A stretch of 64,000 bases of DNA from Oscillospiraceae bacterium (GCA_017416685.1 JAFQBN010000005.1:44230-108229); one strand, 5' to 3'; counted from the first letter of the stretch, positions 17,601 to 26,134 are shown. Numbers and translations are program-made. Notes: generated by a model not told the origin, from the letters alone.

Positions 17601-19408
17601 TCTTTGCCGGGCGGCAGGTCTATATCGTGGCCGGCGGCGACGTGGTAGCCAACGCCTCGGCTTACAGCGCCGATGCCCGTCCCGGCTCCATCCATCAGCG
17701 CAACCATATCATCTTCCGCCGCTCCGGCGAAAAACAGCCTGATCTGTCCTGCATCACCGGCAATGTCCTGCAGCTGAAGCTGCCCCCCCACCTGCAGGAC
17801 ATCAGCTCCTCCCGCATCCGGGAAAACGTAGATCTGAACCGGGACATTTCCACGTTCATTGACCCCGTCATTCAGGACTTCATCTATCAAAACGGTCTGT
17901 ACCTGCGGGATGCACAGAACAAGGCCGTCCTCAGTCAGGGAGACTTCCATTTCCAATGGGTCGATCAGCCGGACGAGGCACTGCTGGACCGCGCCGTCTC
18001 CATCCACCCGGGCCTTGCCCCCCTGCGCAGCACCATTGTCCGCAGCCGCGACCGGATGCTGCTGCTCCGAGATCTGTCCGACCCGGATAAGCTGTTCGGC
18101 TGGGTCAGTTACCGCACACTGTCCTGCGCCCAGCTGTTTTCCGCCCTGAACGACCCGGAGCTTGCCCAGCGTATCCGCCTGCAGTCGGCCGGCTCTGTGC
18201 TGCTCATCACTGCCATCCACACCGCCGCCGAGCGGCGCTATCAGGACCCTGCCCAACTGCTGCTGAGCGAACTGCTGGCCCGCTGTGTGGAGGTGGACTG
18301 CGCCTATGCACTGTATCATCCCCATATGGGCCATTGCAACGACGAAACCGCCGGCCTGCTGCGGCGTCAGGGGTTCCGTCCCGTGGACGGCCGTTCTGAT
18401 CTGTATCAGGTGGATATGCATGCACCCATCGTCCTCATTCAGAATCTGGAAACCACTATTCAGCAGCCTTTGGCTCAGAATCCCCGGGTGCTGCGCACCC
18501 TGCGCCGCTGCCATGAACGGCTGCAGCTGGCCATTGCCGGGCTGTACCCCGGCAGTCTGGTGCTGACCCTGTCCTCCGACGTGATCCATCACCGCCTGCT
18601 GGAAAAGATCACCGCCATCAACAACGTACCCATCACCCCCACCGTTCCCCGAACTCTGGGCGAGTGCATGTGCGTTCCCTTCGGCAAGCTCCTGCGCAGC
18701 AAGGTAGTCCCCAACACGGTGACCAAGACCCTCCACACCGACAAGGTGTTCGAACCCGATCTGCGCACCAATACCATCGAGGCCTTCCCCAACTACTCTC
18801 CCATCCCCACCCAGATACGCACCATCAAGTCCTTCGACCGCCCGGTCATTCTGGTGGATGACCTGATGCATCCCGGCAACCGCATCCGGGCGCTGGATCC
18901 CCTGCTGCAGCAGGAAAAGATCGACGTCAAGACCGTGCTGGTGGGTGTGCTGTCCGGCTACGGACGGGATCTGATGCAGCTGCGCGGCCGTCCGGTGGAC
19001 AGCGTGTATTTCGTTCCCCGCATGCGCCGATGGTTTGTGGAGTCTACCCTCTATCCTTTCATCGGCGGCGATACTGTCCGCCGTCCTGCGGCCCCTGTAC
19101 CCGGCCTGCTGCCCGGAATCAATCACATTCTGCCCTACGCCCGCCCCACCTTCCACAGCGAATGCTCCGACGAGACCATCTTCGATCTGTCCCGCTGCTG
19201 TTTGGAAAACGCCCGGGCCGTAATGCAGGTGCTGGAGGCTGAGTACCGCAACCTGTACGCCCGCAACCTGACTTTGGGCCGCCTGCCCGAGGCGGTCATT
19301 CTGCCCCTGTGTCCCGACAAGGGCAGCTGCGTGTCCTACGACCCCAATCTGGCCGCATCGGTCTATCTGGAAAACGATTTGGAACTGCTGATGCGCGCCC
19401 ACTCCTGA
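14615..19408 (+). CDS. 1597-residue fusion: HD, helical repeat, nucleotidyltransferase, GNAT-like and phosphoribosyltransferase domains
   Basis: One uninterrupted frame. Seen in order: an HD-hydrolase-like domain around residues 130-300 with the H214-D215 pair (SHDLGKFG) and later HSTWDLE; an alpha-helical HEAT-like stretch about 340-890; a nucleotidyltransferase domain about 910-1090 beginning FFPGTFDPFTLSHKG (T/HxGH-type core, H926) with an ISSSRIRE-like loop (DISSSRIRENV); a GNAT-like part about 1110-1290 (LLRRQGFRPV); and a type I phosphoribosyltransferase domain about 1300-1597 with PRPP loop VILVDDLMHPGNR (1411-1423). The pairing of PRTase and nucleotidyltransferase recalls NAD-type nucleotide synthesis or salvage, but no substrate can be assigned. 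It leads a three-gene operon with two likely nucleotide-cofactor proteins. Confidence 0.85.
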   Translation: MHEKLIQQLTTHTAERLAARRLPFAPTKRAAMALLHTPSWTDGLSALLPLEGHLSCQTVVELCSDILPRLCREPEGGWLDFCYRYAKSLMFPAGNFAPDAEEYSDGANLLLCAMQVLFEYEGESLPFDNARHFRFLKEEQWRSCDNGREYGRFLTALRQEYVYELMRLSEELTEYETLSHIAGVHYIAMTAAEGLRRAGVSVDLSLVSAAAASHDLGKFGCRPGERVPHLHYYYTDQWLLAHRMENVSLIASNHSTWDLELEALSAESLCLIYADFRARQTSDESGRLITTLMPLEQAFRAVLTKLENVDDAKLRRYEFVYGKLVDFEDYLRRLGVDVDLTGTPGTPLPAKDPAVMTPDEMVAAVTTLSVSHNLELMHALSSERQFGNIIEAARSAKDWKQLRAYLDVFEEYFTYLSARQKEQALAFLYELLVHREGDIRRQAGALMGQIIARFHLGYRKQLPADAPTDPAEEAPFVLWEKFLNKLIYPDHKTTQPQRAHIGYTLKLVVAALLEHCRAEDTDRFVAALLKFYTDPEHMQPDTAFTLLDALHDLPAHLYDEQTTDDLIEFAAHFALRGELRLKVAALRFLLTLSSSLPDHVPAGRRIAQIARSADPGSDLPMIFLQYKLLETSGEDTSRHHALLHERDITGEVFLNNLKTATPWIIKSLNIELLVDQVEHGRHAQILHIATHLSNLVKVAERVVVRHAAGEALVRLIPLLSREQRNEVVVELGKGLEMGQYEISKYIPDYLGEAALFLHPNELDEQITGLKKLLGSPMDSVVSVALSTIGVLLQHYPEYPARFPEAEEVYETRRQDLLGMLLQGLAHYRQSVRQEAMLVIGKYLFESSLLSMEEKTHTFSLIYQKLLFLLQADPNEERLTFFYRTSALSHIYRFLSLYRLDHGPMSFSTPEKVAFFPGTFDPFTLSHKGIVQAIRDMGFEVYLAVDEFSWSKKAQPHLIRRQIVSMSIAGDFHVHLFPDNIPVNLANPADLDRLQQVFAGRQVYIVAGGDVVANASAYSADARPGSIHQRNHIIFRRSGEKQPDLSCITGNVLQLKLPPHLQDISSSRIRENVDLNRDISTFIDPVIQDFIYQNGLYLRDAQNKAVLSQGDFHFQWVDQPDEALLDRAVSIHPGLAPLRSTIVRSRDRMLLLRDLSDPDKLFGWVSYRTLSCAQLFSALNDPELAQRIRLQSAGSVLLITAIHTAAERRYQDPAQLLLSELLARCVEVDCAYALYHPHMGHCNDETAGLLRRQGFRPVDGRSDLYQVDMHAPIVLIQNLETTIQQPLAQNPRVLRTLRRCHERLQLAIAGLYPGSLVLTLSSDVIHHRLLEKITAINNVPITPTVPRTLGECMCVPFGKLLRSKVVPNTVTKTLHTDKVFEPDLRTNTIEAFPNYSPIPTQIRTIKSFDRPVILVDDLMHPGNRIRALDPLLQQEKIDVKTVLVGVLSGYGRDLMQLRGRPVDSVYFVPRMRRWFVESTLYPFIGGDTVRRPAAPVPGLLPGINHILPYARPTFHSECSDETIFDLSRCCLENARAVMQVLEAEYRNLYARNLTLGRLPEAVILPLCPDKGSCVSYDPNLAASVYLENDLELLMRAHS

Positions 19409-19424
19409 CCGGAGGTGACCCCGC

Positions 19425-20657
19425 TTGTATTATTACCGATATCAAGACAGCGCCCTCGCCTCTTTTGAGCCGCTGGACGGCTTTGTCTCCGCTCCGCCCC
19501 CGGCAGATGGCCAACTGTTCGTTGCCGTCCATGGCGACAGCGTACTGGGTCGCGGCAGCTTTCGGGTCGACCACCCCGGTCAGCTCACAGACCCCCACAG
19601 TCTGAACGTACTGGACGCCTCCCGCCTGTCTCAAACAGAACCGGACGGTCCCGTTTCTGCCGCATTGGCGCGGGGACAGCTGACGGCGGTCAATGTGGAC
19701 CGCCCCTGCTGGCAGACACGTTTGACTGCACCCACCCCCGGCAAAAAGCGGGTCAACATTCTTGCCATCGGTGATGTAGGCTCTACCCTGCTGACCGGCC
19801 TGAAGCTGATGGGCGGCGATGTCATCTCCTCCATCGGCATCTGCGACCTGTCCGACCGGATCACCGCCCGGTGGGAGTTCGAGATGGGGCAGATCGCCCT
19901 GCCCTGGGAATACGATGCCATGCCCGAGGTGGAGGTGGTCTCACCTGAAAACCTGTTTGACTGCGACGTGTTCGTTTTCGTGGCCTCCAGGGGTATCCCG
20001 CCCGTCGGCTCCGACATCAAAGATGTTCGGATGTACCAGTTTGAGAACAACGCCAAAATCGTGGCCCATTATGCCAGGCTGGCCCGAAACGCCAACTTCC
20101 GCGGTCTGTGGTGCGCCGTGTCCGACCCGGTTGACCCCCTTGCCAAGACCGCCTATCTGGAAAGCAACCGGGACGAAGACGGCAACTGGGACGGCAGGGG
20201 CCTCCTGCCCGAACAGGTTCAGGGGTACGGTCTGGGCGTGATGAATGCCCGGGCGGCCTACTACGCCAAGCGGGACGGGCGCTTTGCATCCTTCCTCACC
20301 GAAGGCCGCACCTTTGGCCCCCACGGCACCGGTCTGACCGTGGCCAACTCCGTTGAACACTACGACGAGGCGCTGTCCCGGGAGCTGACCGAGCTGACCG
20401 TCACCGCCAACCTGAAAATGCGTGAGATCGGCTTCAAACCCTATGTGGCGCCTGCTCTGTCCTCTGGGGCCTTGTCCATCCTGCTGACTCTGCGTGGTCA
20501 GTGGCACTGCGGCTCGGTATTTCTGGACGGCATCTATATGGGTGTGAAGAACCGCTACACCCCCTACGGCATCGAAACTGAACTGCTGCCCCGCATCCCC
20601 GACCCGCTCTTTGAGCATATTACCGCTGCGGCAGAGCATTTGAAGCAAATTCTGTAA
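19425..20657 (+). CDS. lactate/malate-dehydrogenase-like NAD(P)-binding protein
   Basis: A 410-residue protein. The first ~105 residues form an unrecognised domain; then a Rossmann start (ILAIGDVGSTLLTGLKLMG) and an acidic strand end (ICDLSD) suggest dinucleotide binding. Later segments (VFVFVASRGIPPVGSDI, WCAVSDPVDPLAK) resemble the lactate/malate dehydrogenase family, but the usual catalytic R-x-x-x-H arrangement is not clear. The start is a TTG at 19425, chosen because GGAGGTGACC lies just before it and no ATG is near. It is 16 bases after the giant gene and 6-15 bases before the next gene. Substrate unknown; could be a sensor rather than an enzyme. Confidence 0.75.
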   Translation: MYYYRYQDSALASFEPLDGFVSAPPPADGQLFVAVHGDSVLGRGSFRVDHPGQLTDPHSLNVLDASRLSQTEPDGPVSAALARGQLTAVNVDRPCWQTRLTAPTPGKKRVNILAIGDVGSTLLTGLKLMGGDVISSIGICDLSDRITARWEFEMGQIALPWEYDAMPEVEVVSPENLFDCDVFVFVASRGIPPVGSDIKDVRMYQFENNAKIVAHYARLARNANFRGLWCAVSDPVDPLAKTAYLESNRDEDGNWDGRGLLPEQVQGYGLGVMNARAAYYAKRDGRFASFLTEGRTFGPHGTGLTVANSVEHYDEALSRELTELTVTANLKMREIGFKPYVAPALSSGALSILLTLRGQWHCGSVFLDGIYMGVKNRYTPYGIETELLPRIPDPLFEHITAAAEHLKQIL

Positions 20658-20672
20658 AGGCAGGTGAGCTCC

Positions 20673-21725
20673 TTGTCCCTGACTGTCATTTATCCCAAAC
20701 TTGCGGGCAGCTGTTCCCGGCTGGACGGGGTGCTGACCCATGCTTTGGCCGACGTTCCCCACCGTATCATCGACAACATGGAGCGGCTGGGTGACCTGAG
20801 CGGACAGCATCTGCTGTTCGCCGTCCCTGTGGGTAAATTCGGCATCAACCCCGCTTATCAACAGCTGCTGCTTGCCCTGCGGCAGGACACCGGCCTGCTG
20901 GCCGGCTGCACTGCCGGTCTCATTGTGGATGGGGAAAGCGAGCTGTACACCAAGTCCGCCGCCACCGAACTGACCCTTGCCGCCAATCGATCCGGCTGCG
21001 CCTTTGTTGGCCGTCCGCTGGTGGAGGGGACCGGTTCTCTGACCAACCTCCGTGTGCAGGCGGACAACCTCGGCTGCACCTTGGAGCAAAGCTATCACAC
21101 CGCCGCCCGGGAACTGGTCCGGCGACTTTTGTCCTTCACCCTCCCCAAAAAGGATCGGCCCGAAGTGCTGGTACTGCACGCCTCCAGCCACCACATTTCC
21201 AACACGCTGGATCTGTGGGACTCGGTTGCGCAGCGGCTTGCAGGTCGCTGCACCGTTACCGAGATCGGTCTGCGCAACGGCACGGTGTTCGACTGCTCCG
21301 GCTGTCCTTACACCATGTGCCTGCACTTTGGCGAGCAGGGCGGCTGCTTCTACGGCAGCGTCATGCAGGACGAGGTGTACCCCGCCGTCCGCCGGGCGGA
21401 CGCCATCGTGATGGTATGCCCCAACTATAACGACGCCATCTCCGCCAACCTGACCGCCTTTGTCAACCGGCTGACCGCCCTGTTCCGTCAGACCCGTTTC
21501 TACGACAAAGCTCTGTTTGCCATTGTCGTTTCCGGCTACTCCGGCGGCGACATCGTGGCCCGGCAGCTCATCGGCGGTCTGAACATGAACAAATCCTTCC
21601 ACTTACCCGGCAACTTCGCCCTCATCGAAACGGCCAATGCCCCCGGTGAAGCCCTGCGCCTGCCCGGCATTGATGCCCGGCTGGACGGCTTTTCCAAAAC
21701 AATTCTGCATGCGTTGTGCGAATAA
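20673..21725 (+). CDS. flavodoxin-fold NAD(P)H-dependent oxidoreductase-like protein
   Basis: About 350 residues. The C-terminal half resembles NADPH-dependent FMN reductases: VLVLHASSHH strand-loop, a cysteine cluster CSGCPYTMC with GGCFYGSVMQDEVYPAVRRADAIVMVCPNY, and FAIVVSGYSGGD. The N-terminal half (about 1-170) is unassigned. Two starts are possible: GTG at 20664 and TTG at 20673; the TTG is preferred because AGGTGA stands at normal distance, as in the gene before. A strong terminator follows the stop by a few bases. It is the last gene of the giant-protein operon. Confidence 0.75.
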   Translation: MSLTVIYPKLAGSCSRLDGVLTHALADVPHRIIDNMERLGDLSGQHLLFAVPVGKFGINPAYQQLLLALRQDTGLLAGCTAGLIVDGESELYTKSAATELTLAANRSGCAFVGRPLVEGTGSLTNLRVQADNLGCTLEQSYHTAARELVRRLLSFTLPKKDRPEVLVLHASSHHISNTLDLWDSVAQRLAGRCTVTEIGLRNGTVFDCSGCPYTMCLHFGEQGGCFYGSVMQDEVYPAVRRADAIVMVCPNYNDAISANLTAFVNRLTALFRQTRFYDKALFAIVVSGYSGGDIVARQLIGGLNMNKSFHLPGNFALIETANAPGEALRLPGIDARLDGFSKTILHALCE

Positions 21726-21766
21726 AAAAACACCCCGACACCATAGTGTCGGGGTGTTTTTTATCT
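21723..21766. terminator. bidirectional terminator of the giant operon
   Basis: Long near-perfect stem (about 16 pairs, CACCCCGACAC / GTGTCGGGGTG core) with A and T tracts on both flanks, between converging genes ending at 21725 and 21770. Confidence 0.92.
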
Positions 21767-21769
21767 GAA

Positions 21770-22291
21770 TTATTCTTCCTCTGCCTCGGCATCGAAGATA
21801 GGCCGGGAGGGTGCGGCAGCCACAGGAGCGGCGGCACCGGCAGCGGCACGGAACCGGATGCGGGAACCCTGGATCTCCTTGTACGCTTCGGCCACAGCCT
21901 CCTCGGTGCGGCGCAGGGCATCCTCGCAATACTCGTTGGCGGAACGCTTCAGCTCGCGGCTGCGCTCCTCCGCCTGCTGCATCATCTCGGCGCTGCGCTG
22001 GCGGGCCTGATTGTAAACTTCGTTCTCGGCCAGCATCTGCTTGGCCTTCTCCTCCGCCTGCTGACGGATCAGATCTGCCTCCCGCTTGGCGGAGGCAATG
22101 TACTCTGTGCGCATATTCAAAAGCCGCTTGGCCTCCGCCAGTTCCATGGGGAACTGGGCGCGGATGTCGTCGATCAGGTCCAGAGCGCGGTCACGCTCAA
22201 TGGCGCACTTGTCGCCGGAAAAGGCCACATTCTTCGCCTCATCCACCATTTCAAAGAGCATATCCAGCAGTTCTTCCACTCCGCTTGCCAT
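21770..22291 (-). CDS. coiled-coil protein, unknown
   Basis: A 173-residue, highly charged protein. Residues about 45-135 form a long alanine/glutamate/arginine-rich coiled coil (AEAKRLLNMRTEYIASAKRE and following), and the tail is alanine-rich and acidic (DAEAEEE). This shape resembles ATP-synthase-subunit-like or DivIVA-like scaffold proteins, but no defining motif is seen. It is directly downstream of coaD (1-base gap) and ends the isomerase-uvrC-rsmD-coaD unit. Confidence 0.75.
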   Translation of the reverse strand: MASGVEELLDMLFEMVDEAKNVAFSGDKCAIERDRALDLIDDIRAQFPMELAEAKRLLNMRTEYIASAKREADLIRQQAEEKAKQMLAENEVYNQARQRSAEMMQQAEERSRELKRSANEYCEDALRRTEEAVAEAYKEIQGSRIRFRAAAGAAAPVAAAPSRPIFDAEAEEE

Positions 22292-22292
22292 A

Positions 22293-22793
22293 TCAGTTAC
22301 CCTTCCTTTCCTGCATCTGCTTTACGCGTGCATTTACATCGTCAATAATTTCCCGGGGGACAAAGTCGGTCAGATCCGCTCCGTACCGGGCCAGCTCCTT
22401 CACCACAGTGGAGCTGAGATAGGTGTATTTTTCGCTGGAGGCAAGGAACATGGTCTCCAGCTCGGGATTCAGCTTTCGGTTGGTGACCGCCATCTGCACT
22501 TCCTGTTCAAAGTCGGACACGGCCCGCAGACCCTTGACCACCACGTGGGCGCCACGACGTTTGGCGTAGGCTGCCAGCAGTTCATCAGAGAAGTCGATCT
22601 CCACATTTGGGAAACGCGCGGTGGCGCGGCGCAGCATATCCACCCGCTCGTCCGGGGTAAACATTCCCTGCTTTCCGGAGTTGATCATCACGCAGACGAT
22701 CACTCTGTCGAAGCAGCGGCTGGCCCGCTTGATAATATTCAGGTGACCCAGTGTCACCGGGTCAAAGCTGCCGGGATAGATGGCAATGCTCAT
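22293..22793 (-). CDS. coaD: phosphopantetheine adenylyltransferase
   Basis: A 166-residue enzyme that adds AMP to 4'-phosphopantetheine, the penultimate step of coenzyme A synthesis. Hallmarks: YPGSFDPVTLGHLNII (T/HxGH), KGLRAVSDFEQE, and the ISSTxVR-like loop YLSSTVVKEL. Its start overlaps the rsmD stop by 4 bases (ATGA). CoA synthesis is also represented by coaX near 46 kb. Confidence 0.96.
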   Translation of the reverse strand: MSIAIYPGSFDPVTLGHLNIIKRASRCFDRVIVCVMINSGKQGMFTPDERVDMLRRATARFPNVEIDFSDELLAAYAKRRGAHVVVKGLRAVSDFEQEVQMAVTNRKLNPELETMFLASSEKYTYLSSTVVKELARYGADLTDFVPREIIDDVNARVKQMQERKGN

Positions 22794-23347
22794 AGGGCCG
22801 CACTCCCCTGTCGGTGGTATACAGTCAGTTTGATCTTGCCGTAGCGGTACTCCCGCCCCTTTTCATAGGGGGCGGCCAGCTCCGGCAGCTGCGTACTGTC
22901 TGCACTTTCACACACCATTATACCATGTTCCGCCAAAATGTCAAACTTTGCGACGGCAAAAATGCAGTTTTCCAGCAGTTGGGTGTGGTAAGGCGGGTCA
23001 AGAAAAATCAACCCATACTTCTCCCTGCAGCCGGCCAGAAAGGCCATGGCATCGCCCTGCTGCACCCGGGCCTTATCCGCAAAGCCGGTGGTCTGCACGT
23101 TTTCCTTGATGACGGAAACGGCCTGACGGCTCTGGTCTACAAAGGTGCAGCTCGCCGCACCCCGGGACAGGGCCTCGATACCCAGCTGTCCGGTACCGCC
23201 GAACAGGTCCAGCACCGACCGACCCTCGATGTCAAACTGCACGATATTAAACAGGGATTCCTTCACCTTGTCGGTGGTGGGCCGGGTATCCATGCCGGGC
23301 AGCTCACGCAGCCGCCGACCCCGTGCCGTACCGGAAATCACTCGCAT
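22790..23347 (-). CDS. rsmD: 16S rRNA (guanine(966)-N2)-methyltransferase
   Basis: A 185-residue methyltransferase. Hallmarks: MRVISGTARGRRL at the N-terminus, RPTTDKVKESLFNI, the SAM loop VLDLFGGTGQLGIEALSRGA, and catalytic motif IV FLDPPY. The ATG at 23347 is chosen over a GTG one codon upstream because AAGGATG stands 9 bases before it. The gene is a standard neighbour of coaD and overlaps it by 4 bases. Confidence 0.95.
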   Translation of the reverse strand: MRVISGTARGRRLRELPGMDTRPTTDKVKESLFNIVQFDIEGRSVLDLFGGTGQLGIEALSRGAASCTFVDQSRQAVSVIKENVQTTGFADKARVQQGDAMAFLAGCREKYGLIFLDPPYHTQLLENCIFAVAKFDILAEHGIMVCESADSTQLPELAAPYEKGREYRYGKIKLTVYHRQGSAAL

Positions 23348-23350
23348 CAC

Positions 23351-25180
23351 TTACACATCCTTTTCCGAATGAAAATAGTCATAAACCGCCTGGGCAGTCC
23401 GCTTATCCACCGTCTCGGCCAACTGCTGCACAGTTGCTGCTTTGATCTGCCGGACGGTCTTGAACTGCTTCAAAAGCTGCGCTCTGCGCTTTGCTCCCAC
23501 CCCGGGAATATTATCCAGCACCGAGTGCTTCACCCGGTTGGACTGCAGCTTGCGGTGGTACTCGATGGCAAAGCGGTGGGTATCCTCCTGTATCTGCCCG
23601 ATGAGGGCAAAGAGAGCGGGGATCGCCCGAATGCCGATCTCCCGTCCGTCCGGACCGATGAGGGCGCGGGTACGGTGACGGTCATCTTTGACCATGCCGT
23701 AGGCGGGGATATGCACACCCAACCGTTCCATTACCTGCACCGCCACCCGGACGTGTTCCTGTCCGCCGTCGATGAGCAGCAGGTCGGGTTTTGCCCCAAA
23801 GCCTTCATCTCCGTCCAGCAGCCGCTGCAGGCGGCGTTCCAGCACCTGCGCCATGGCGGCGTAGTCATCCGGGCCGTCCATATTGCGCAGCTTGAAGTGC
23901 CGCCAGTCGCTTTTGCGGGGGCGGCCATCCTCGTAAACCACCATGGATGCCACGATATCGCTGGCACCGGTGTTGGAAATGTCGTAGGATTCCATACGTC
24001 GGGGCGGCTCATCCAGTCCCAGCATACGGCCCAGGGTCTGCACCAGCTTGCTCTGCCGCTCGGCCCGGGTAGTGGCACGTTCCACTTCCTCCCGGGCATT
24101 TTGATTGGCAAGGCGGATCAGCTCCGCCTTCGCGCCTCGCTGGGGTGTCAGCAGTGCCACCCTGTGGCCCACCTGTTCCGTGAACAGCCGGGTCAGGGCC
24201 ACCACGTCATCCAGTTCACAGGGCAGTAAAATCTGCCGGGGCAGCTCTCCCCGCCCGTCGTAGTACTGCCGGACAAGGCCGGAAATAATGTCCTGCTCGT
24301 CCTCTTCCATGGGTGTATCGATGAGTTCCATGTCCTTGGCAGTTAGGTCACCGTCCACGTAGTGCAGCACCACGAAGCAGCTTTTGACCTCCCCCCGGAA
24401 AAAGCCGGTCACATCGGTGTCGGCCAGCGATCCGGCCACCACCTTCTGCCGCTTGCTCAAAAGCTCGATGGCACGCAGGCGGTCACGCAGCAGCGCCGCC
24501 TGCTCAAATCGCAACTCCTCCGCCGCCTGCTCCATCTCAGCGGTCAGGTCTGCTGTTACGTCCTTGAAGCGTCCCTCCAGCAGAGCGATCGCCTGCGCAA
24601 CGGCCCGGTCATGACCGGGTTTCATGCCTGCATCCCGGCAGTAGCCGTCGCACAGGCCCATGTGGTGGTTCAGGCAGGGCCGCTCCCTGCCGATGTCCCG
24701 GGGGAACTGTTTCCCACAGGCGGGCAGATGGAGGGCTGCACGGATGGCATCGATGATATTTTGCGTATTGCCACGGCTTGCGTAGGGTCCGAAATAGCGG
24801 GCCCCATCCTGCGCCGGGCGGTTGGTCAGGGAAAAGCGCGGATACGCCTCCCCCACCGACAGGCGGATGTAGGGATACCCCTTGTCGTCCTTCAGCAGGA
24901 TATTGTATCGGGGCTGATGGCGCTTGATGAGGGAGTTCTCCAGCACCAGCGCCTCAAATTCACTGTCGGCGATGATGACATCGAAATGGTCGATCTGCGC
25001 CACCATGGCACGGGTCTTTCCCGTGTGTCCCGCAGAGTCCTGAAAGTACTGGCTCACGCGGTTACGCAAGGCTTTTGCCTTGCCAACGTAGATGACCTGG
25101 CTGTGCTTGTCCTGCATGATGTAGACACCCGGTTTCAGGGGCAGAGAATGGGCTTTGTCCCGCAGCTGTTCAAAGGTCAT
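23351..25180 (-). CDS. uvrC: excinuclease ABC subunit C
   Basis: A 609-residue nucleotide-excision repair nuclease. An N-terminal GIY-YIG nuclease (KPGVYIMQDKHSQVIYVGKA), a cysteine motif region (PCLNHHMGLCDGYC), a UVR motif (about 205-235, ELRFEQAALLRDRL), an RNase H-like C-terminal nuclease (MESYDISNTG, LLLIDGGQEHV) and terminal helix-hairpin-helix (LDNIPGVGAKRRAQLLKQF) are all present and full length. The start ATG is 36 bases after the isomerase-like gene, with which it is probably co-transcribed. Confidence 0.97.
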   Translation of the reverse strand: MTFEQLRDKAHSLPLKPGVYIMQDKHSQVIYVGKAKALRNRVSQYFQDSAGHTGKTRAMVAQIDHFDVIIADSEFEALVLENSLIKRHQPRYNILLKDDKGYPYIRLSVGEAYPRFSLTNRPAQDGARYFGPYASRGNTQNIIDAIRAALHLPACGKQFPRDIGRERPCLNHHMGLCDGYCRDAGMKPGHDRAVAQAIALLEGRFKDVTADLTAEMEQAAEELRFEQAALLRDRLRAIELLSKRQKVVAGSLADTDVTGFFRGEVKSCFVVLHYVDGDLTAKDMELIDTPMEEDEQDIISGLVRQYYDGRGELPRQILLPCELDDVVALTRLFTEQVGHRVALLTPQRGAKAELIRLANQNAREEVERATTRAERQSKLVQTLGRMLGLDEPPRRMESYDISNTGASDIVASMVVYEDGRPRKSDWRHFKLRNMDGPDDYAAMAQVLERRLQRLLDGDEGFGAKPDLLLIDGGQEHVRVAVQVMERLGVHIPAYGMVKDDRHRTRALIGPDGREIGIRAIPALFALIGQIQEDTHRFAIEYHRKLQSNRVKHSVLDNIPGVGAKRRAQLLKQFKTVRQIKAATVQQLAETVDKRTAQAVYDYFHSEKDV

Positions 25181-25216
25181 GGTGTGAGCCTCCTTTCATT
25201 CGGCTTGGTTGTGCAG

Positions 25217-26011
25217 TCAGGCGCGCTGACTGCGGTAATATTCCACCCGGTCAGCCAGTTTTCGGGCCGCCTGACCGGCATGCTGATAATACTGCTCCGG
25301 TGTCCAGCCAGCGTAAACGTCGCTGGCCGCAACCGCCAGTTCCAGCATCAGACTGCGGTCATAGTCCACCGCCGCGATGGATTTTGCCACCCGCTCGTAG
25401 TCAATCGAACCATCGTAGGGAATGATGTGGACGTCCCATGTGCCGGGGCCAAAGTTGTCATGGACGTGCAGCTGGGTCAGCAGGTGCCCGAACAGGGGCA
25501 TATAGCGCCGATTGTTGGCAAAAACCCCCTCATGTCCCACGTCCCAGCAGAAACCTGCCGTGGGAAACTGCTCAAGGGCAAAGGCAATGTTGGCCAGAAA
25601 CCGCTGATTTTCAAAGGCAATTTTCACCCAATGGGTGTCGGCGTAGTCCACCAAAGCCTTAAACCGTTGATAGCCGATGTCGCTGATGCGGGGCGCGGGA
25701 ACACCGGAGGACAGATGGACCACCATCACCGGAATTTCATGCCTGACACATAGATCCACACTGCGCAGTTGGCGCTTGAGCATCTGTTCTCCCGCTTCGC
25801 CCTCATACCAGAGATCGTTGAGTTCCTTGCCGATGGGGGCGTGGACACTCTCGCAGTCGATGCCCGCGTTTCGAATGGCCTGCATCATCTCGTCCGCTCT
25901 GGGGTGCTCCGCCTTGATAAAAGTAGCCTCGAATCCGTTTTCCTGCATCAGCTTGATCTGCAGGTCGATGTCGATATCGCCAAAGGCGTTCATATTGATT
26001 CCGATTTTCAT
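25217..26011 (-). CDS. sugar phosphate isomerase/epimerase-like TIM-barrel protein
   Basis: A 264-residue protein of the xylose-isomerase-like TIM-barrel group. Metal-ligand candidates lie in ESVHAPIG, VVHLSSGV, AFENQRFLAN (Glu), CWDVGHEG (Asp/His), HVHDNFG and MLELAV (Glu), spaced as in this family. The start MKIGINMNAFG at 26011 has an AGTGGG site; an ATG two codons upstream is a less likely alternative. The substrate is unknown; no sugar-operon partner is adjacent. It is the first gene of the uvrC-rsmD-coaD unit. Confidence 0.82.
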   Translation of the reverse strand: MKIGINMNAFGDIDIDLQIKLMQENGFEATFIKAEHPRADEMMQAIRNAGIDCESVHAPIGKELNDLWYEGEAGEQMLKRQLRSVDLCVRHEIPVMVVHLSSGVPAPRISDIGYQRFKALVDYADTHWVKIAFENQRFLANIAFALEQFPTAGFCWDVGHEGVFANNRRYMPLFGHLLTQLHVHDNFGPGTWDVHIIPYDGSIDYERVAKSIAAVDYDRSLMLELAVAASDVYAGWTPEQYYQHAGQAARKLADRVEYYRSQRA

Positions 26012-26096
26012 ATACATCCCACTCTCAGGATTAATTGTTCGATTTATTATCCCCTTTCGCCCCCAAAATGTCAACCGAAAGCAGGCTTCTGCAGAC

Positions 26097-26134
26097 AAAA
26101 AAACGGCATAGCCGAAGCAACTTCGACTATGCCG
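26097..26134 (-). terminator. terminator of the HPr gene
   Basis: Reverse strand: 14-pair stem (CGGCATAGTCGAAG / CTTCGGCTATGCCG, one mismatch) and seven T, 30 bases after the HPr stop. Confidence 0.93.

Noticed and set aside
14552-19402. 1616-residue reverse frame opposite the giant gene, glycine- and histidine-rich
   Set aside because: It mirrors the GC-rich codons of the plus gene, lacks a ribosome site and recognisable motifs, and shifts to unlikely composition.
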